A DNA stretch of 34,495 bases from Azoarcus sp. (GTDB taxonomy: Bacteria > Pseudomonadota > Gammaproteobacteria > Burkholderiales > Rhodocyclaceae). The stretch spans positions 1-34,495 of the forward strand of contig DYFV01000057.1 in the NCBI GenBank assembly GCA_020725025.1. The letters run 5' to 3'. Made by a program: the position numbers and the translations under genes. Each line of letters opens with the position of its first letter. Within the stretch, counting starts at the first letter, position 1. Shown here piece by piece: positions 6,698-15,259 of the stretch. The notes under the pieces are model-generated. The model saw nothing but the letters and a program-made list of their open reading frames with translations. It did no database searches and had not been told where the DNA came from.

Positions 6698-9277
6698 ATG
6701 AAAGAACCGGCCGCAGAAGCCAGCACCAACGAGCGCCCGGCTGCCTCCGGCGGTACGATGCGCGAAGCAGCGATCGGCCTCGGGCGCGCGCGCCGCCTGG
6801 TCGCGGGTGCGCTCGTCGCGGCCGCGCTCGTCGCGACCGGTACGGCTGCGGCCCAGTCCAACATCTCCGCCACCAAGCACAATCTCTCGGCCTCCGGCAC
6901 CGGCACCGTCAAGGCGACGAGCGAGACGCAGATCTGCGTCTTCTGCCACACGCCTCATGCCGCCAACAGCGCCGCTCCGGCGCCGCTGTGGAACCGCCAG
7001 CTGTCGGCGGCGACCTACACCCCCTACACCTCCAACTCCCTCGACGCCCAGACCATCTTCGGCACCCTGTCCCAGCCCGGCGGCAGCTCGAAGCTGTGCC
7101 TGTCCTGTCACGACGGCACCCTGGCGCTCGGGACGGTGGGGGTGCTGGGCGGGCAGACCAACGTGACGGTGGACATGACGGGGACCGGCACGGGGGGGAC
7201 CATGCCGACGGGCACGGGCGCGACCACCGGCTTCACCCGCAACCTGGGGGTGGACCTGCGCAACGACCACCCGATCTCCTTCACCTACAACAACACGCTG
7301 GCCACCACCGACGGCGAGCTGCGGACCATGGACACCCAGCAGCGCCATCCGGAGGGCAGCGGCGAAGTGATCGGCATCCGCAGCTCCGGCTACCGCCCGC
7401 TGCTGCCGCTCCAGCCCACCGGCGACGGCGGTGCGGGCCAGGTGCAATGCACCACCTGCCACGACCCGCATCTCGACAAGAGCAAGTTCCTGCGGCTGAA
7501 TCGCCTGCAGGTGTCGGCGCCGGCCGGAAGCAGCTTCAATTCGACCGCCGACCAGATCTGCCTCGGCTGCCACGACAAGCTCGGCACCGCCTGGTCGCAG
7601 TCTTCGCACGCCAACTCCGACGTCGCCGACGAGGCCTACAAGGCGGAATCGGCTGCGTTGCGGGAGTTTCCGAGCGGCACCAGGGTCTGGGAGGCCGCCT
7701 GTCTCAACTGCCACGACACCCATTCGGTGCAGGGCACGCGCCGCCTGCTGCGCGAGGGCGTGGGCGGGGCCACCGGCGGCACGGGGGCGGGCGCCTACAA
7801 GCTCGGTTTCGGCTCGGGTTCGGCGCCGAACACGGTCTCGGCCATCGAGGAGACCTGCTACCAGTGCCACAGCAACAGCTCGACGAGCGTCATCGGCACG
7901 GCCACCGGGGCGGTGCCGGACATCAAGATGGATTTCTCCCTCACCCGCCACATGCCGATCACGACCGCCGAGCAGAAATCCGGCGTCGAGATCCACGACA
8001 TCGGCGATGCCGACTTCACCGAGGCCCGCGAAAACCTAGGGTCGATCAACACCAACAACCGCCACGCCGAGTGCACCGACTGCCACAACCCGCACCGGGT
8101 GATGCGCAACAGCCTCTTCAACGGCACGGGGAGCAGCACCCAGCGCACCCACACGCCGGGCGGGCCCGACGGTAACCTCGCCTCGGGCGCGCTGCGCGGC
8201 ACCTTCGGCGTGGAGCCCGTCTACGGCTCGCGCAGCTTCTTCGCGCTGCCCAACGGCTACACCGAGAAATCGGGTGACGGCGGCGCCGGGGCGAGCACGG
8301 CGGTCTCCAGCTCCTGGGTCACGCGCGAGTACCAGATCTGCCTCAAGTGCCATTCGGACTACGGCTACCCCGACGACAACGTCTATCCGAGCGGCAGCAC
8401 GCGGCCGGAGCTGGGGAGCCCCGGAACGCCCTCGAGCGCCACCTCGCGCACGAACTACACCCGCTACACGAACCAGGCGCGCGAATTCCAGGCGCCGCTC
8501 CTCCACAAGGGCGCACCGGGCTCGCTGGGCATCGACGCCGGTGCCGGCTACGACACCAACAACCATCGCTCCTGGCACCCGGTGATGGACACCACCGGCC
8601 GCACGACCTCGCTGCGCAACGGCGCGAGCGCGAACTCCTGGCTCGCGCCGTGGAACGCCAACGTGGGCAATCAGACCATGCACTGCTCGGACTGCCACGG
8701 CTCCAACACGGCGGCGGGGACCATCACGCCGTCTTCAGGGCAGAACTGGGGCCCGCACGGATCCACCAACAACTTCATCCTCAAGGGCCAGTGGGACACG
8801 AGCACCGGCAGCGGGCAGACCAACGCCCTGTGCTTCAAGTGCCACTCAACCGCCTACGGCAGCGGCGGCGGCACGACCGGCTTCCGCACCAGCCGCGGCG
8901 ACGGCCACCATGTGCACAGCGCCGCCGACAAGCTCAGCAACAGCCGCTGCAACTGGTGCCACGTGGCGGTGCCCCACGGCTGGAAGAACAAGTCGCTGCT
9001 GGTGAACCTCAACGACGTCGGCGCCGAGGCGGGGCAGGTGGGGAGCAAGGAGGTGAGCATCTCCGGCAGCAGCGGCACCTACAACGAAGGGCCGTACTAC
9101 CGCAACGCCAAGCTCAAGATCCTCACTTTCCGGCAGAACGCCAACTGGAGCGAGAGCGACTGCGGCTCGGCGGGCAAGTCCTCCACCGACCGCATCCCCA
9201 ACAGCCAGGGCGGCACGAGCAACACCACCGGCAACGGCCGCGACTGGATGACGAACACCTGCATGAATCCCCCGTAA
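6698..9277 (+). CDS. Undecahaem (11 CXXCH) c-type cytochrome A, secreted
   Basis: An 859-residue exported cytochrome with 11 CXXCH motifs, in order CVFCH, CLSCH, CTTCH, CLGCH, CLNCH, CYQCH, CTDCH, CLKCH, CSDCH, CFKCH, CNWCH. The signal peptide core is RRLVAGALVAAALVATG, cut after AAA-QS. The N-terminal third carries the pattern HNLSASGTG, ICVFCHTPHAAN, APLWN, CLSCHDGT, NDHPI, CTTCHDPH, also seen in the two tetrahaem proteins of this window. Several HxPH and NDHPI histidines are likely distal ligands. Linkers are rich in Gly, Ser and Thr. ATG 6698 (weak AGAG) is used; ATG 6758 would give a more conventional signal peptide. It is collinear along its length with cytochrome B at 12786. The likely role is periplasmic or extracellular electron transfer; partners are unknown. 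Confidence 0.92.
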   Translation: MKEPAAEASTNERPAASGGTMREAAIGLGRARRLVAGALVAAALVATGTAAAQSNISATKHNLSASGTGTVKATSETQICVFCHTPHAANSAAPAPLWNRQLSAATYTPYTSNSLDAQTIFGTLSQPGGSSKLCLSCHDGTLALGTVGVLGGQTNVTVDMTGTGTGGTMPTGTGATTGFTRNLGVDLRNDHPISFTYNNTLATTDGELRTMDTQQRHPEGSGEVIGIRSSGYRPLLPLQPTGDGGAGQVQCTTCHDPHLDKSKFLRLNRLQVSAPAGSSFNSTADQICLGCHDKLGTAWSQSSHANSDVADEAYKAESAALREFPSGTRVWEAACLNCHDTHSVQGTRRLLREGVGGATGGTGAGAYKLGFGSGSAPNTVSAIEETCYQCHSNSSTSVIGTATGAVPDIKMDFSLTRHMPITTAEQKSGVEIHDIGDADFTEARENLGSINTNNRHAECTDCHNPHRVMRNSLFNGTGSSTQRTHTPGGPDGNLASGALRGTFGVEPVYGSRSFFALPNGYTEKSGDGGAGASTAVSSSWVTREYQICLKCHSDYGYPDDNVYPSGSTRPELGSPGTPSSATSRTNYTRYTNQAREFQAPLLHKGAPGSLGIDAGAGYDTNNHRSWHPVMDTTGRTTSLRNGASANSWLAPWNANVGNQTMHCSDCHGSNTAAGTITPSSGQNWGPHGSTNNFILKGQWDTSTGSGQTNALCFKCHSTAYGSGGGTTGFRTSRGDGHHVHSAADKLSNSRCNWCHVAVPHGWKNKSLLVNLNDVGAEAGQVGSKEVSISGSSGTYNEGPYYRNAKLKILTFRQNANWSESDCGSAGKSSTDRIPNSQGGTSNTTGNGRDWMTNTCMNPP

Positions 9278-9287
9278 GCCGGGGGAT
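9267..9287 (+). terminator. GC-rich hairpin over the stop codon of cytochrome A
   Basis: ATCCCCCG (9267-9274) and CGGGGGAT (9280-9287) form a perfect 8-bp stem with a TAAGC loop that contains the stop codon. There is no T-run, so it is not a textbook intrinsic terminator. It may limit read-through or protect the mRNA end. It separates cytochrome A from the FNR-type promoter that follows. Confidence 0.4.
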
Positions 9288-9314
9288 GCCGCGGGCGCGT
9301 CGATCCCGTCCCGC

Positions 9315-9363
9315 CTGATCCGGATCAAGCAAGCACGGCTCGATTCTTGCTACGGTTCGCCGG
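9315..9363 (+). promoter_or_regulatory. FNR/ANR-type anaerobic promoter (box plus extended -10)
   Basis: CTGATCCGGATCAA (9315-9328) matches the FNR consensus TTGAT-N4-ATCAA at nine of ten defined bases. Downstream lies TGCTACGGT (9348-9356), an extended -10 (TGn followed by TAxxxT). If transcription starts near 9363, the box is centred at -41.5, the position of a class II FNR-activated promoter. It precedes the small membrane protein, LuxE-like and BchE-like genes, which fits oxygen-limited expression of a radical SAM enzyme. Deduced by eye; no start site is known. Confidence 0.62.
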
Positions 9364-9392
9364 ACCATCTCCGGCCATCCGAGTACGTGCGC

Positions 9393-9740
9393 ATGAAACC
9401 CTGGCTGATCCTGATCAACGATTTCGCCCACGACCTGTTCACCGGCCTGTGGTTCGGCGGCTTCGTGACCATGTACGTGCTGCAGCGGCGCGGCGCCGAT
9501 CCGGCGCTCGAAGCCGGCCAGGTGGCACTCATGAACGAGCTGGTGGGCCTCTTCCTGTGGGTCACCCTCGCCTCCCTCGGCTGCATCGTCCTCACCGGGC
9601 TCTTCCGCTTCTTCTACTACCGCAGCTGGGACGGCGCGGGGATGAAGGACATCAAGAAGCGCCTGCTCATCATCAAGCATGCGGTTCTCGGCACGTCCTT
9701 CCTGATCGGCACCGGTTTCGTCGTCGCCTGGGGCCTCTGA
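9393..9740 (+). CDS. Small three-TM membrane protein, possible haem-b or copper-type carrier
   Basis: A 115-residue integral membrane protein with predicted helices at about 5-30, 49-72 and 91-114. A His in the first helix (H13, NDFAHDLFTGLWFGG) and one at the start of the third (H96, IIKHAVLG) could ligate a haem b between helices, as in CopD-like and cytochrome b-type small proteins. This is inference from His placement only. An in-frame GTG at 9387 is an alternative start. It ends 10 bases before the LuxE-like gene and is first after the FNR-type promoter. It may link quinone-pool or membrane electron flow to the adjacent enzymes. No family could be named with confidence. Confidence 0.75.
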   Translation: MKPWLILINDFAHDLFTGLWFGGFVTMYVLQRRGADPALEAGQVALMNELVGLFLWVTLASLGCIVLTGLFRFFYYRSWDGAGMKDIKKRLLIIKHAVLGTSFLIGTGFVVAWGL

Positions 9741-9750
9741 GGAGCTGCCC

Positions 9751-11106
9751 ATGAGCCGCAACGAGACGCCCGCCCCGGCGCCCGATCCCGTACGCGACCG
9801 GCTCGCCGGGCGCATCCGCGCCATGATCGACGCCGGGGTCGACGGCGACCCGGCGCCCTTCGACGCGCTGGCCCTGGATCTCTTCGCCTGGCAGTACGAG
9901 AAGAACGCCGCCTACCGGCAGTTCTGCGACGCCAAGCGTCTCGATCCCGGGGTTGTTTCCCACTATCGGGAAATTCCGGCGTTTCCCACCGACGCCTTCA
10001 AGACCGCCGTCGTCACCTCCTTCCCCATCGAGGAGGCGGTGATGGCCCAGCTCACCAGCGGCACCACCGCCATCCGGCGCGGGCAGATCTTCCGCGACGC
10101 CCTCGGGCGCGAGCTGGTGCTCGCCGCCAACCGGACGATGACCGCCGCCTGGCTCTTCCCCGACTTCGCCCAGGGCCAGCGCTGCCGCATCCTGATCCTC
10201 GCGCCCAGCCCCGAGATGGCGCCCTCCATGGGCATGGCGATCGGCATGGAGGAGACGCGGCGCGCCTTCGGCACGCCCGACAGCCGCTTCCTGCTCGACT
10301 ACTCCGGCCTGGATATCAAGGCGCTGGTGGCCGCGCTCGAGGAATCGGAGGCGAGCGGGGTGCCGGTGGCCATGATCGGCTCGACCTCCGCCTTCGTGTT
10401 CTTCTTCAACGCGTGCAAGGCGCGCGGCATGCGCTTCCGCCTGCCCGCCGGCAGCCGCATCGGCGACGGCGGCGGCTATCGCGGGCGCTTCGGCGAGCTC
10501 ACCCAGGACGACTACTTCCGGCTCGCGGAGGAGGTGCTGGGCATCCCCGCCTCCCACTGCGTGAACGTGCTCGGCATGGCCGAGACCGCCACCAATTACT
10601 TCGACGACACCCTGCGCGCCGCGCTGCAGGGACGCGGTACCACGCGCCGCCGCATCCCGCCGCCGTGGGCGCGGGTGGAGGCGGTCGGCCTCGACGACCT
10701 CGCGCCGCTTCCGCCGGGCGAGGTGGGGCTGCTGCGCCACTACGACGTGGTCAATCTCCCCACCGTGCTCGCGGTGCAGACCGACAACCTCGGCTACACC
10801 GGGGCCGACGGCAGCTTCCAGATCGTGGGGCGCGCCAAGGTGGTGGACGGCAAGGTCCAGCCGCTGCCGAGCGAGCGCGTGGTGGGCCCGATGGGCGACA
10901 AGCGGATCTTCCGCTTCCTCGAGGCCTACGTGAACTTCTCCATCCGTTTCAAGATGGGTCTGGCCCGTGCGCGCCAGCCCTCGCCGGCCAACGATGCCCG
11001 GCCCATGACGCCGCCCGTGTGCCCCTGCGACCAGCTCACCGAAGAAGTGCTGGCGAATCCGGTGCCACGCCCCGAGGCGAGCGCAGCCGAACGATCGCCG
11101 GGTTGA
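9751..11106 (+). CDS. LuxE-like acyl-protein synthetase / acyl-adenylating enzyme
   Basis: A 451-residue member of the LuxE/PaaK-type branch of adenylating enzymes. Markers are FAWQYEKNAAYRQFC, IPAFPTDAFKTA, the nucleotide-binding loop LTSGTTAIRRGQIF (TSGTT at 102-106), MIGSTSAFVFFF, VLGMAETATNYFDD and a late DNLGYTG..GSFQIVGRAK segment. LuxE activates a fatty acid as acyl-AMP and then transfers it to its own cysteine. Here the tail carries VCPCDQ (C424, C426), which could serve as acyl acceptor, though this is inferred. The Shine-Dalgarno GAGGAG lies about 7 bases from ATG. No LuxCDAB genes are present, so bioluminescence is not implied. The 35-bp gap to the BchE-like gene suggests one operon and a joint pathway on an acyl or aryl carboxylate. 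Confidence 0.8.
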   Translation: MSRNETPAPAPDPVRDRLAGRIRAMIDAGVDGDPAPFDALALDLFAWQYEKNAAYRQFCDAKRLDPGVVSHYREIPAFPTDAFKTAVVTSFPIEEAVMAQLTSGTTAIRRGQIFRDALGRELVLAANRTMTAAWLFPDFAQGQRCRILILAPSPEMAPSMGMAIGMEETRRAFGTPDSRFLLDYSGLDIKALVAALEESEASGVPVAMIGSTSAFVFFFNACKARGMRFRLPAGSRIGDGGGYRGRFGELTQDDYFRLAEEVLGIPASHCVNVLGMAETATNYFDDTLRAALQGRGTTRRRIPPPWARVEAVGLDDLAPLPPGEVGLLRHYDVVNLPTVLAVQTDNLGYTGADGSFQIVGRAKVVDGKVQPLPSERVVGPMGDKRIFRFLEAYVNFSIRFKMGLARARQPSPANDARPMTPPVCPCDQLTEEVLANPVPRPEASAAERSPG

Positions 11107-11141
11107 TCGGCCCGGCATACAGAACACGAATCAGGCCGAAC

Positions 11142-12728
11142 ATGAAGCTCACCGACACACCGCTCACCTTCGTCCCGCCGCCGCGCACCGGCCCGGCCGT
11201 CCCGCGCGCGCGCAAGATCCGGCGCGTGGCGCTGGTGACCGTGCCCTATCACTCCGGCGTGGTGGAGTCGGCCGGGACTTGGCTCAACGTGGGCTTCGTC
11301 TACATCGCCGGGGCGCTGCGCGAGGCGGGCTACGAGGTCGACTACTACGACGCCATGTCCCTGTGGCACAAGGAAGACGACATCCGCAAGCGCCTGGAGG
11401 ACTTCCGTCCCGACGTGGTCGCCACCTCCGCCTTCACCGCCGCCATCGTCGCGGCGACCGGCCTGCTGCGGCTGGCCAAGGAGGTCGACCCGGAGATCGT
11501 GACGGTCATCGGCAACGTCCATGCCACCTTCTGCTACAACGAGATGCTCAACGCCGATCGCGACGCCATCGACTTCGTCGTGCGCGGCGAAGGGGAGCGC
11601 ACGCTCCCGGAGCTGCTGAGCTGCCTCAACGCCGGCGACGACCCGGCCAAGGTGGCGGGCATCGCCTTCTGGCGCGACGGCGGCGTCATCGCCACCCGCT
11701 CGGCGGGCTTCATCCGCGACCTGGATTCGCTCCCGACCGCCTGGGATCTGGTGGAGTGGCCGATCTATACCTACCGCGCCAAGAAGAACTCGCGGCTCGC
11801 CATCGTCTCCTCGGCGCGCGGCTGCCAGCAGGACTGCTCCTTCTGCTCGCAGAAGCTCTTCTGGCGGCGGGGCTGGCGCGCGCGCAGCGCCGAGAACTTC
11901 GTCGCCGAGCTGGAGATGCTGCACCAGACCTACGGGGTGAACGTGGCGATGCTCGCCGACGAGATCCCCACCCTGGACCGCAAGCGCTGGGAGCGCATCC
12001 TCGACCTCATGATCGAGAGGAAGCCCGGCGTGCGCCTCCTGATGGAGACCCGGGTCGACGACATCGTGCGCGACGAGGACCTGATGGACCGCTACGCCCT
12101 GGCGGGCATCGAGCACATCTACGTGGGCGTGGAGGCGGGCCAGCAGGCGACCCTGGACCTCTTCAAGAAGGGCTCCAAGGCGGAGGATTCGCGCCGCGCC
12201 ATCGAGCTCATCAACGGCGCCGACATCGTCTCCGAGACCTCCTTCGTGCTGGGCATGCCGGGCGACACGCCCGAGACCTTCCGCGACGCGGTGGAGCTCG
12301 CCAAGCAGTACGACCCGGACATGGCCTTCTTCCTCGCCATCGCGCCCTGGCCCTACGCCGACCTCTATCCGGAGCTCGAGAAGCACGTCGCCACCAAGGA
12401 CTACAGCAAGTACAACCTGGTGCAGCCGGTGGTGAAGCCGGACGCGATGAGCCTGGAGGAGGTCGAGCGCGAGCTCGGCCGCGCCTCGCGCAACTTCTTC
12501 ATGCACAAGTTCCAGAACCTCGACAGGGTCTCCGCCTGGAAGCGCGAGTTCATGCTGTCGGTGTTCGACATCCTCATCAACCACTCCTACCTCTCGGGGC
12601 AGATGCAGGAGATGGCCGCCGCCGGCAAGCGCATGCCGGAGGAGGTGAAGGCGATGCTCAAGCAGGTGAGCGCGGCCAAGAAGGAGATTCGACAGGGCGA
12701 GGCGCGCACCTTCGCGCCGATTCCCTGA
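11142..12728 (+). CDS. BchE-like cobalamin-type radical SAM enzyme
   Basis: A 528-residue protein with an N-terminal cobalamin-type domain (about 30-165: GTWLNVGFVYIAGALREAGYEVDYYDA, RPDVVATSAFTAAIVAA, VIGNVHATF, VVRGEGERTLPELL). The radical SAM core has C228, C232 and C235 (GCQQDCSFCSQKLFWRRGWR). The FCSQ..FWR signature and the VHATF and VRGEGE motifs strongly recall BchE, the anaerobic Mg-protoporphyrin monomethyl ester cyclase. SFVLGMPGDTPETF and IYVGVEAGQQATL are further radical SAM core elements. No other chlorophyll gene is in the window, so BchE function is not claimed; hydroxylation, cyclisation or methylation of another substrate is possible. ATG 11142 is used because the longer open frame upstream overlaps the LuxE-like gene. 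Expected to be oxygen-sensitive. Confidence 0.87.
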   Translation: MKLTDTPLTFVPPPRTGPAVPRARKIRRVALVTVPYHSGVVESAGTWLNVGFVYIAGALREAGYEVDYYDAMSLWHKEDDIRKRLEDFRPDVVATSAFTAAIVAATGLLRLAKEVDPEIVTVIGNVHATFCYNEMLNADRDAIDFVVRGEGERTLPELLSCLNAGDDPAKVAGIAFWRDGGVIATRSAGFIRDLDSLPTAWDLVEWPIYTYRAKKNSRLAIVSSARGCQQDCSFCSQKLFWRRGWRARSAENFVAELEMLHQTYGVNVAMLADEIPTLDRKRWERILDLMIERKPGVRLLMETRVDDIVRDEDLMDRYALAGIEHIYVGVEAGQQATLDLFKKGSKAEDSRRAIELINGADIVSETSFVLGMPGDTPETFRDAVELAKQYDPDMAFFLAIAPWPYADLYPELEKHVATKDYSKYNLVQPVVKPDAMSLEEVERELGRASRNFFMHKFQNLDRVSAWKREFMLSVFDILINHSYLSGQMQEMAAAGKRMPEEVKAMLKQVSAAKKEIRQGEARTFAPIP

Positions 12729-12785
12729 GGGCGTGCGGGGCATGACCATCCCGAGGGCGCGCGACCCCATATCCACGGCCGAGAC

Positions 12786-15251
12786 ATGGTTATGAAAAGA
12801 ACGACAAGAACACTCGGTGCCGCCGCGCTGCTGGCCGCGGCGCTGTACGCCTGGATCATTCCCGCCACGGCACAGAACACCAACTCGAACATCGCGGCCA
12901 CGCTCCACAACCTGTCGGCGAGCGGCACGGGCACCGTCAAGGCGACCTCCCAGACACAGATCTGCGTGTTCTGCCACACCCCCCACGCGGCCAACGCCGC
13001 CGCTCCCGCGCCCCTGTGGAACCGCCAGTTGTCGTCGGCGACCTACACGCCCTACACGTCCAACTCCCTCGACGCGCAGACCATCCTGGGCGGGCCCCTC
13101 GGCCAGCCCGGCGGCAGCTCCAAGCTGTGCCTGTCCTGTCACGACGGCACCCTCGCCATCGGCACGGTGAGCAACGCGCCGGGCAGCGGTACCGGCAGCG
13201 CCATCGCCATGAGCGGCACCGACGGCGGGAACATGCCGGCGGGCGACGGCGAGACGAGCGGCTTCACGCGCAAGCTGGGAACCGACCTCCGCAACGACCA
13301 CCCGATCTCCTTCACCTTCGATACCAACCTCGCGACGACCGACGGCGAGCTGCGCTCGCCGCCCTATTCGCCCGGCGGCACGCTCGTCGTCGGAGTGCGC
13401 TCCTCGGGCGTCAAGCCGCTGCTGCCCCTCGACCACAACAGCCACGTGCAGTGCACCACCTGCCACGATCCCCATCTGGCCGGCGACTCGATCAAGTTCC
13501 TGCGCCTGAACCGCTTCCAGAAGGCTGCCCCGACCGGCGGCGACTTCAGCGCCGCCAACGACCAGATCTGCCTCGGCTGCCACGACAAGCTCGGCACCTC
13601 CTGGTCGATGTCGGCCCACGCCGATACGGTCGTGGCCGACGAGGCCTACACCACCGATGCCGCCAACCGCCGCCAGTTTCCGCTGGGTACCAAGGTGTGG
13701 GAGGCGGCCTGCCTCAACTGCCACGACACCCATACCGCCCAGGGGACCCGGCGGCTGCTGCGCGAAGGCGTGAGCGGCAGCACCCTCGGCACCGGCTCGG
13801 GGCAGTACAAGGTCGGTTCCACCGCTGCGGATCCGGCGAGCGTCTCGGCCATCGAGGAGACCTGCTACCAGTGCCACCAGGGCACGACGACCAAGGTCAT
13901 CGGCACGGGGACCGGCACGGTACCCAACATCAAGACGGAGTTCGAGCGCACGCGGCGCATGCCCATCGCCACCGCGGACCAGGGCGGCGGAGGCAACACC
14001 CTCGAACGGCACGACATCTCCAACGCCGACTTCATCGAGACGCCCGAGCTGCTGGGGCTCGCCAACCACGGCAACCGCCACGTCGAATGCACCGACTGCC
14101 ACAACCCCCATCGGGTGCTCCGCAACGCGCTGTTCAACGGCCAGGGCAGCAGCACCGCCCGTACTCACGTTGCCGGCGGGACGTCTGCGAACAAGGGGGC
14201 GGACGGCAACGTCGCCTCGGGCGTGCTGCGAGGCACCTGGGGGGTTGAGCCCACCTACGGAACCATGGGCACGAACTGGCCCCAGGTGCCGACGAGCTAC
14301 ACGGTGAAGAAGGGCGACCCCGGCAACGACACGAGCACGGCCCGCTCCTCGACCTACCTGACGCGCGAGTACCAGCTCTGCTTCAAATGCCACTCGGACT
14401 ACGGGGGCACCAGCGGCGGGAACATGCCGACCCTGGGCTATCCGGGCGGTACCCCCAGCGGCACCAACCAGATGACGCGCTACACCAACATAGCGGCCGA
14501 GTTCGCGGTAAACGCCACCGATCCCCCGAGCACCGGCACCGACCAGGGCGAGGAGACCAACACCGGCACCGCCTGCGGCGGCGGCGACTGCAATCCCACG
14601 CCCTCGCCGCCGGGAGGGACCAACAACCACCGCTCCTGGCACCCGGTGATGTTCCCGACCGGGCGCACGCCCACCGAGCGCGGCAGTTCGAGCTTCAGCA
14701 ACATCCGCGTGCCCTTCGCCGGCAACGTCGGCACGCAGACCATGCACTGCTCGGACTGCCACGGCGACGCCGGCTCGTGGACCCAGGGGACCGGGCCCAA
14801 CACCAACGTGCAGGGACCCCACGGCTCGGGCAACAACTTCCTGCTCAAGGGCTCCTGGGTCGCGGGCACGGGCGGCAACACGCCGAACAGCCCCGGTTTC
14901 TGCGGCAACTGCCACAACCCCGCGAACAGCACGAGCGGCTTCGCCTCGGGCAACGCCAGCCACGCCTACGAGGACAAGGACGACGCCCCCTGCACCTTCT
15001 GCCACATCGCGGTGCCCCACGGCTGGAAGAACAAGGCCTTCCTGGTGAACCTGACCTGCGTCGGTCCCGAGAACGGCGAGACCTCCGGCTTCGACGCCAA
15101 CGGCTGCAAGTCGAAGGCCTCCAACTACACCGCGGGGCCCTACTACGTGAACGCGCGGCTCAGCATCTCCAGCTGGGCGGTCTCCGGCAGCTGGAGCGCC
15201 GGCAACTGCCAGGGCACGACCTGGATGCAGGACAACTGCGGCTCCTTCTAG
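12786..15251 (+). CDS. Undecahaem (11 CXXCH) c-type cytochrome B, secreted
   Basis: An 821-residue exported cytochrome with 11 CXXCH motifs: CVFCH (60-64), CLSCH, CTTCH, CLGCH, CLNCH, CYQCH, CTDCH, CFKCH, CSDCH, CGNCH, CTFCH. The signal peptide is RTLGAAALLAAALYAWIIPATA-QN. The motif order, the spacing and intervening blocks such as GTRRLLREGV, SAIEETCYQCH, NHRSWHPVM, TMHCSDCHG and VPHGWKNK are shared with cytochrome A, so the two are products of gene duplication. Extra paired cysteines (TACGGGDCN, LTCVG..NGCKS, NCQG..DNCGSF) not seen at equivalent places in A could form disulfides. ATG 12792 is an alternative start. It is 57 bp after the BchE-like gene and 8 bp before the ResB-like gene, implying co-expression with its own maturation factors. 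Confidence 0.92.
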   Translation: MVMKRTTRTLGAAALLAAALYAWIIPATAQNTNSNIAATLHNLSASGTGTVKATSQTQICVFCHTPHAANAAAPAPLWNRQLSSATYTPYTSNSLDAQTILGGPLGQPGGSSKLCLSCHDGTLAIGTVSNAPGSGTGSAIAMSGTDGGNMPAGDGETSGFTRKLGTDLRNDHPISFTFDTNLATTDGELRSPPYSPGGTLVVGVRSSGVKPLLPLDHNSHVQCTTCHDPHLAGDSIKFLRLNRFQKAAPTGGDFSAANDQICLGCHDKLGTSWSMSAHADTVVADEAYTTDAANRRQFPLGTKVWEAACLNCHDTHTAQGTRRLLREGVSGSTLGTGSGQYKVGSTAADPASVSAIEETCYQCHQGTTTKVIGTGTGTVPNIKTEFERTRRMPIATADQGGGGNTLERHDISNADFIETPELLGLANHGNRHVECTDCHNPHRVLRNALFNGQGSSTARTHVAGGTSANKGADGNVASGVLRGTWGVEPTYGTMGTNWPQVPTSYTVKKGDPGNDTSTARSSTYLTREYQLCFKCHSDYGGTSGGNMPTLGYPGGTPSGTNQMTRYTNIAAEFAVNATDPPSTGTDQGEETNTGTACGGGDCNPTPSPPGGTNNHRSWHPVMFPTGRTPTERGSSSFSNIRVPFAGNVGTQTMHCSDCHGDAGSWTQGTGPNTNVQGPHGSGNNFLLKGSWVAGTGGNTPNSPGFCGNCHNPANSTSGFASGNASHAYEDKDDAPCTFCHIAVPHGWKNKAFLVNLTCVGPENGETSGFDANGCKSKASNYTAGPYYVNARLSISSWAVSGSWSAGNCQGTTWMQDNCGSF

Positions 15252-15259
15252 CGTCCGCC

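Noticed and set aside
9751..11106. Bioluminescence (lux) operon
   Set aside because: Only a LuxE-like protein is present; luxCDAB are missing.
11142..12728. True bacteriochlorophyll biosynthesis (bchE)
   Set aside because: No other bch, puf or acs gene is present; BchE-like sequence alone does not show phototrophy.
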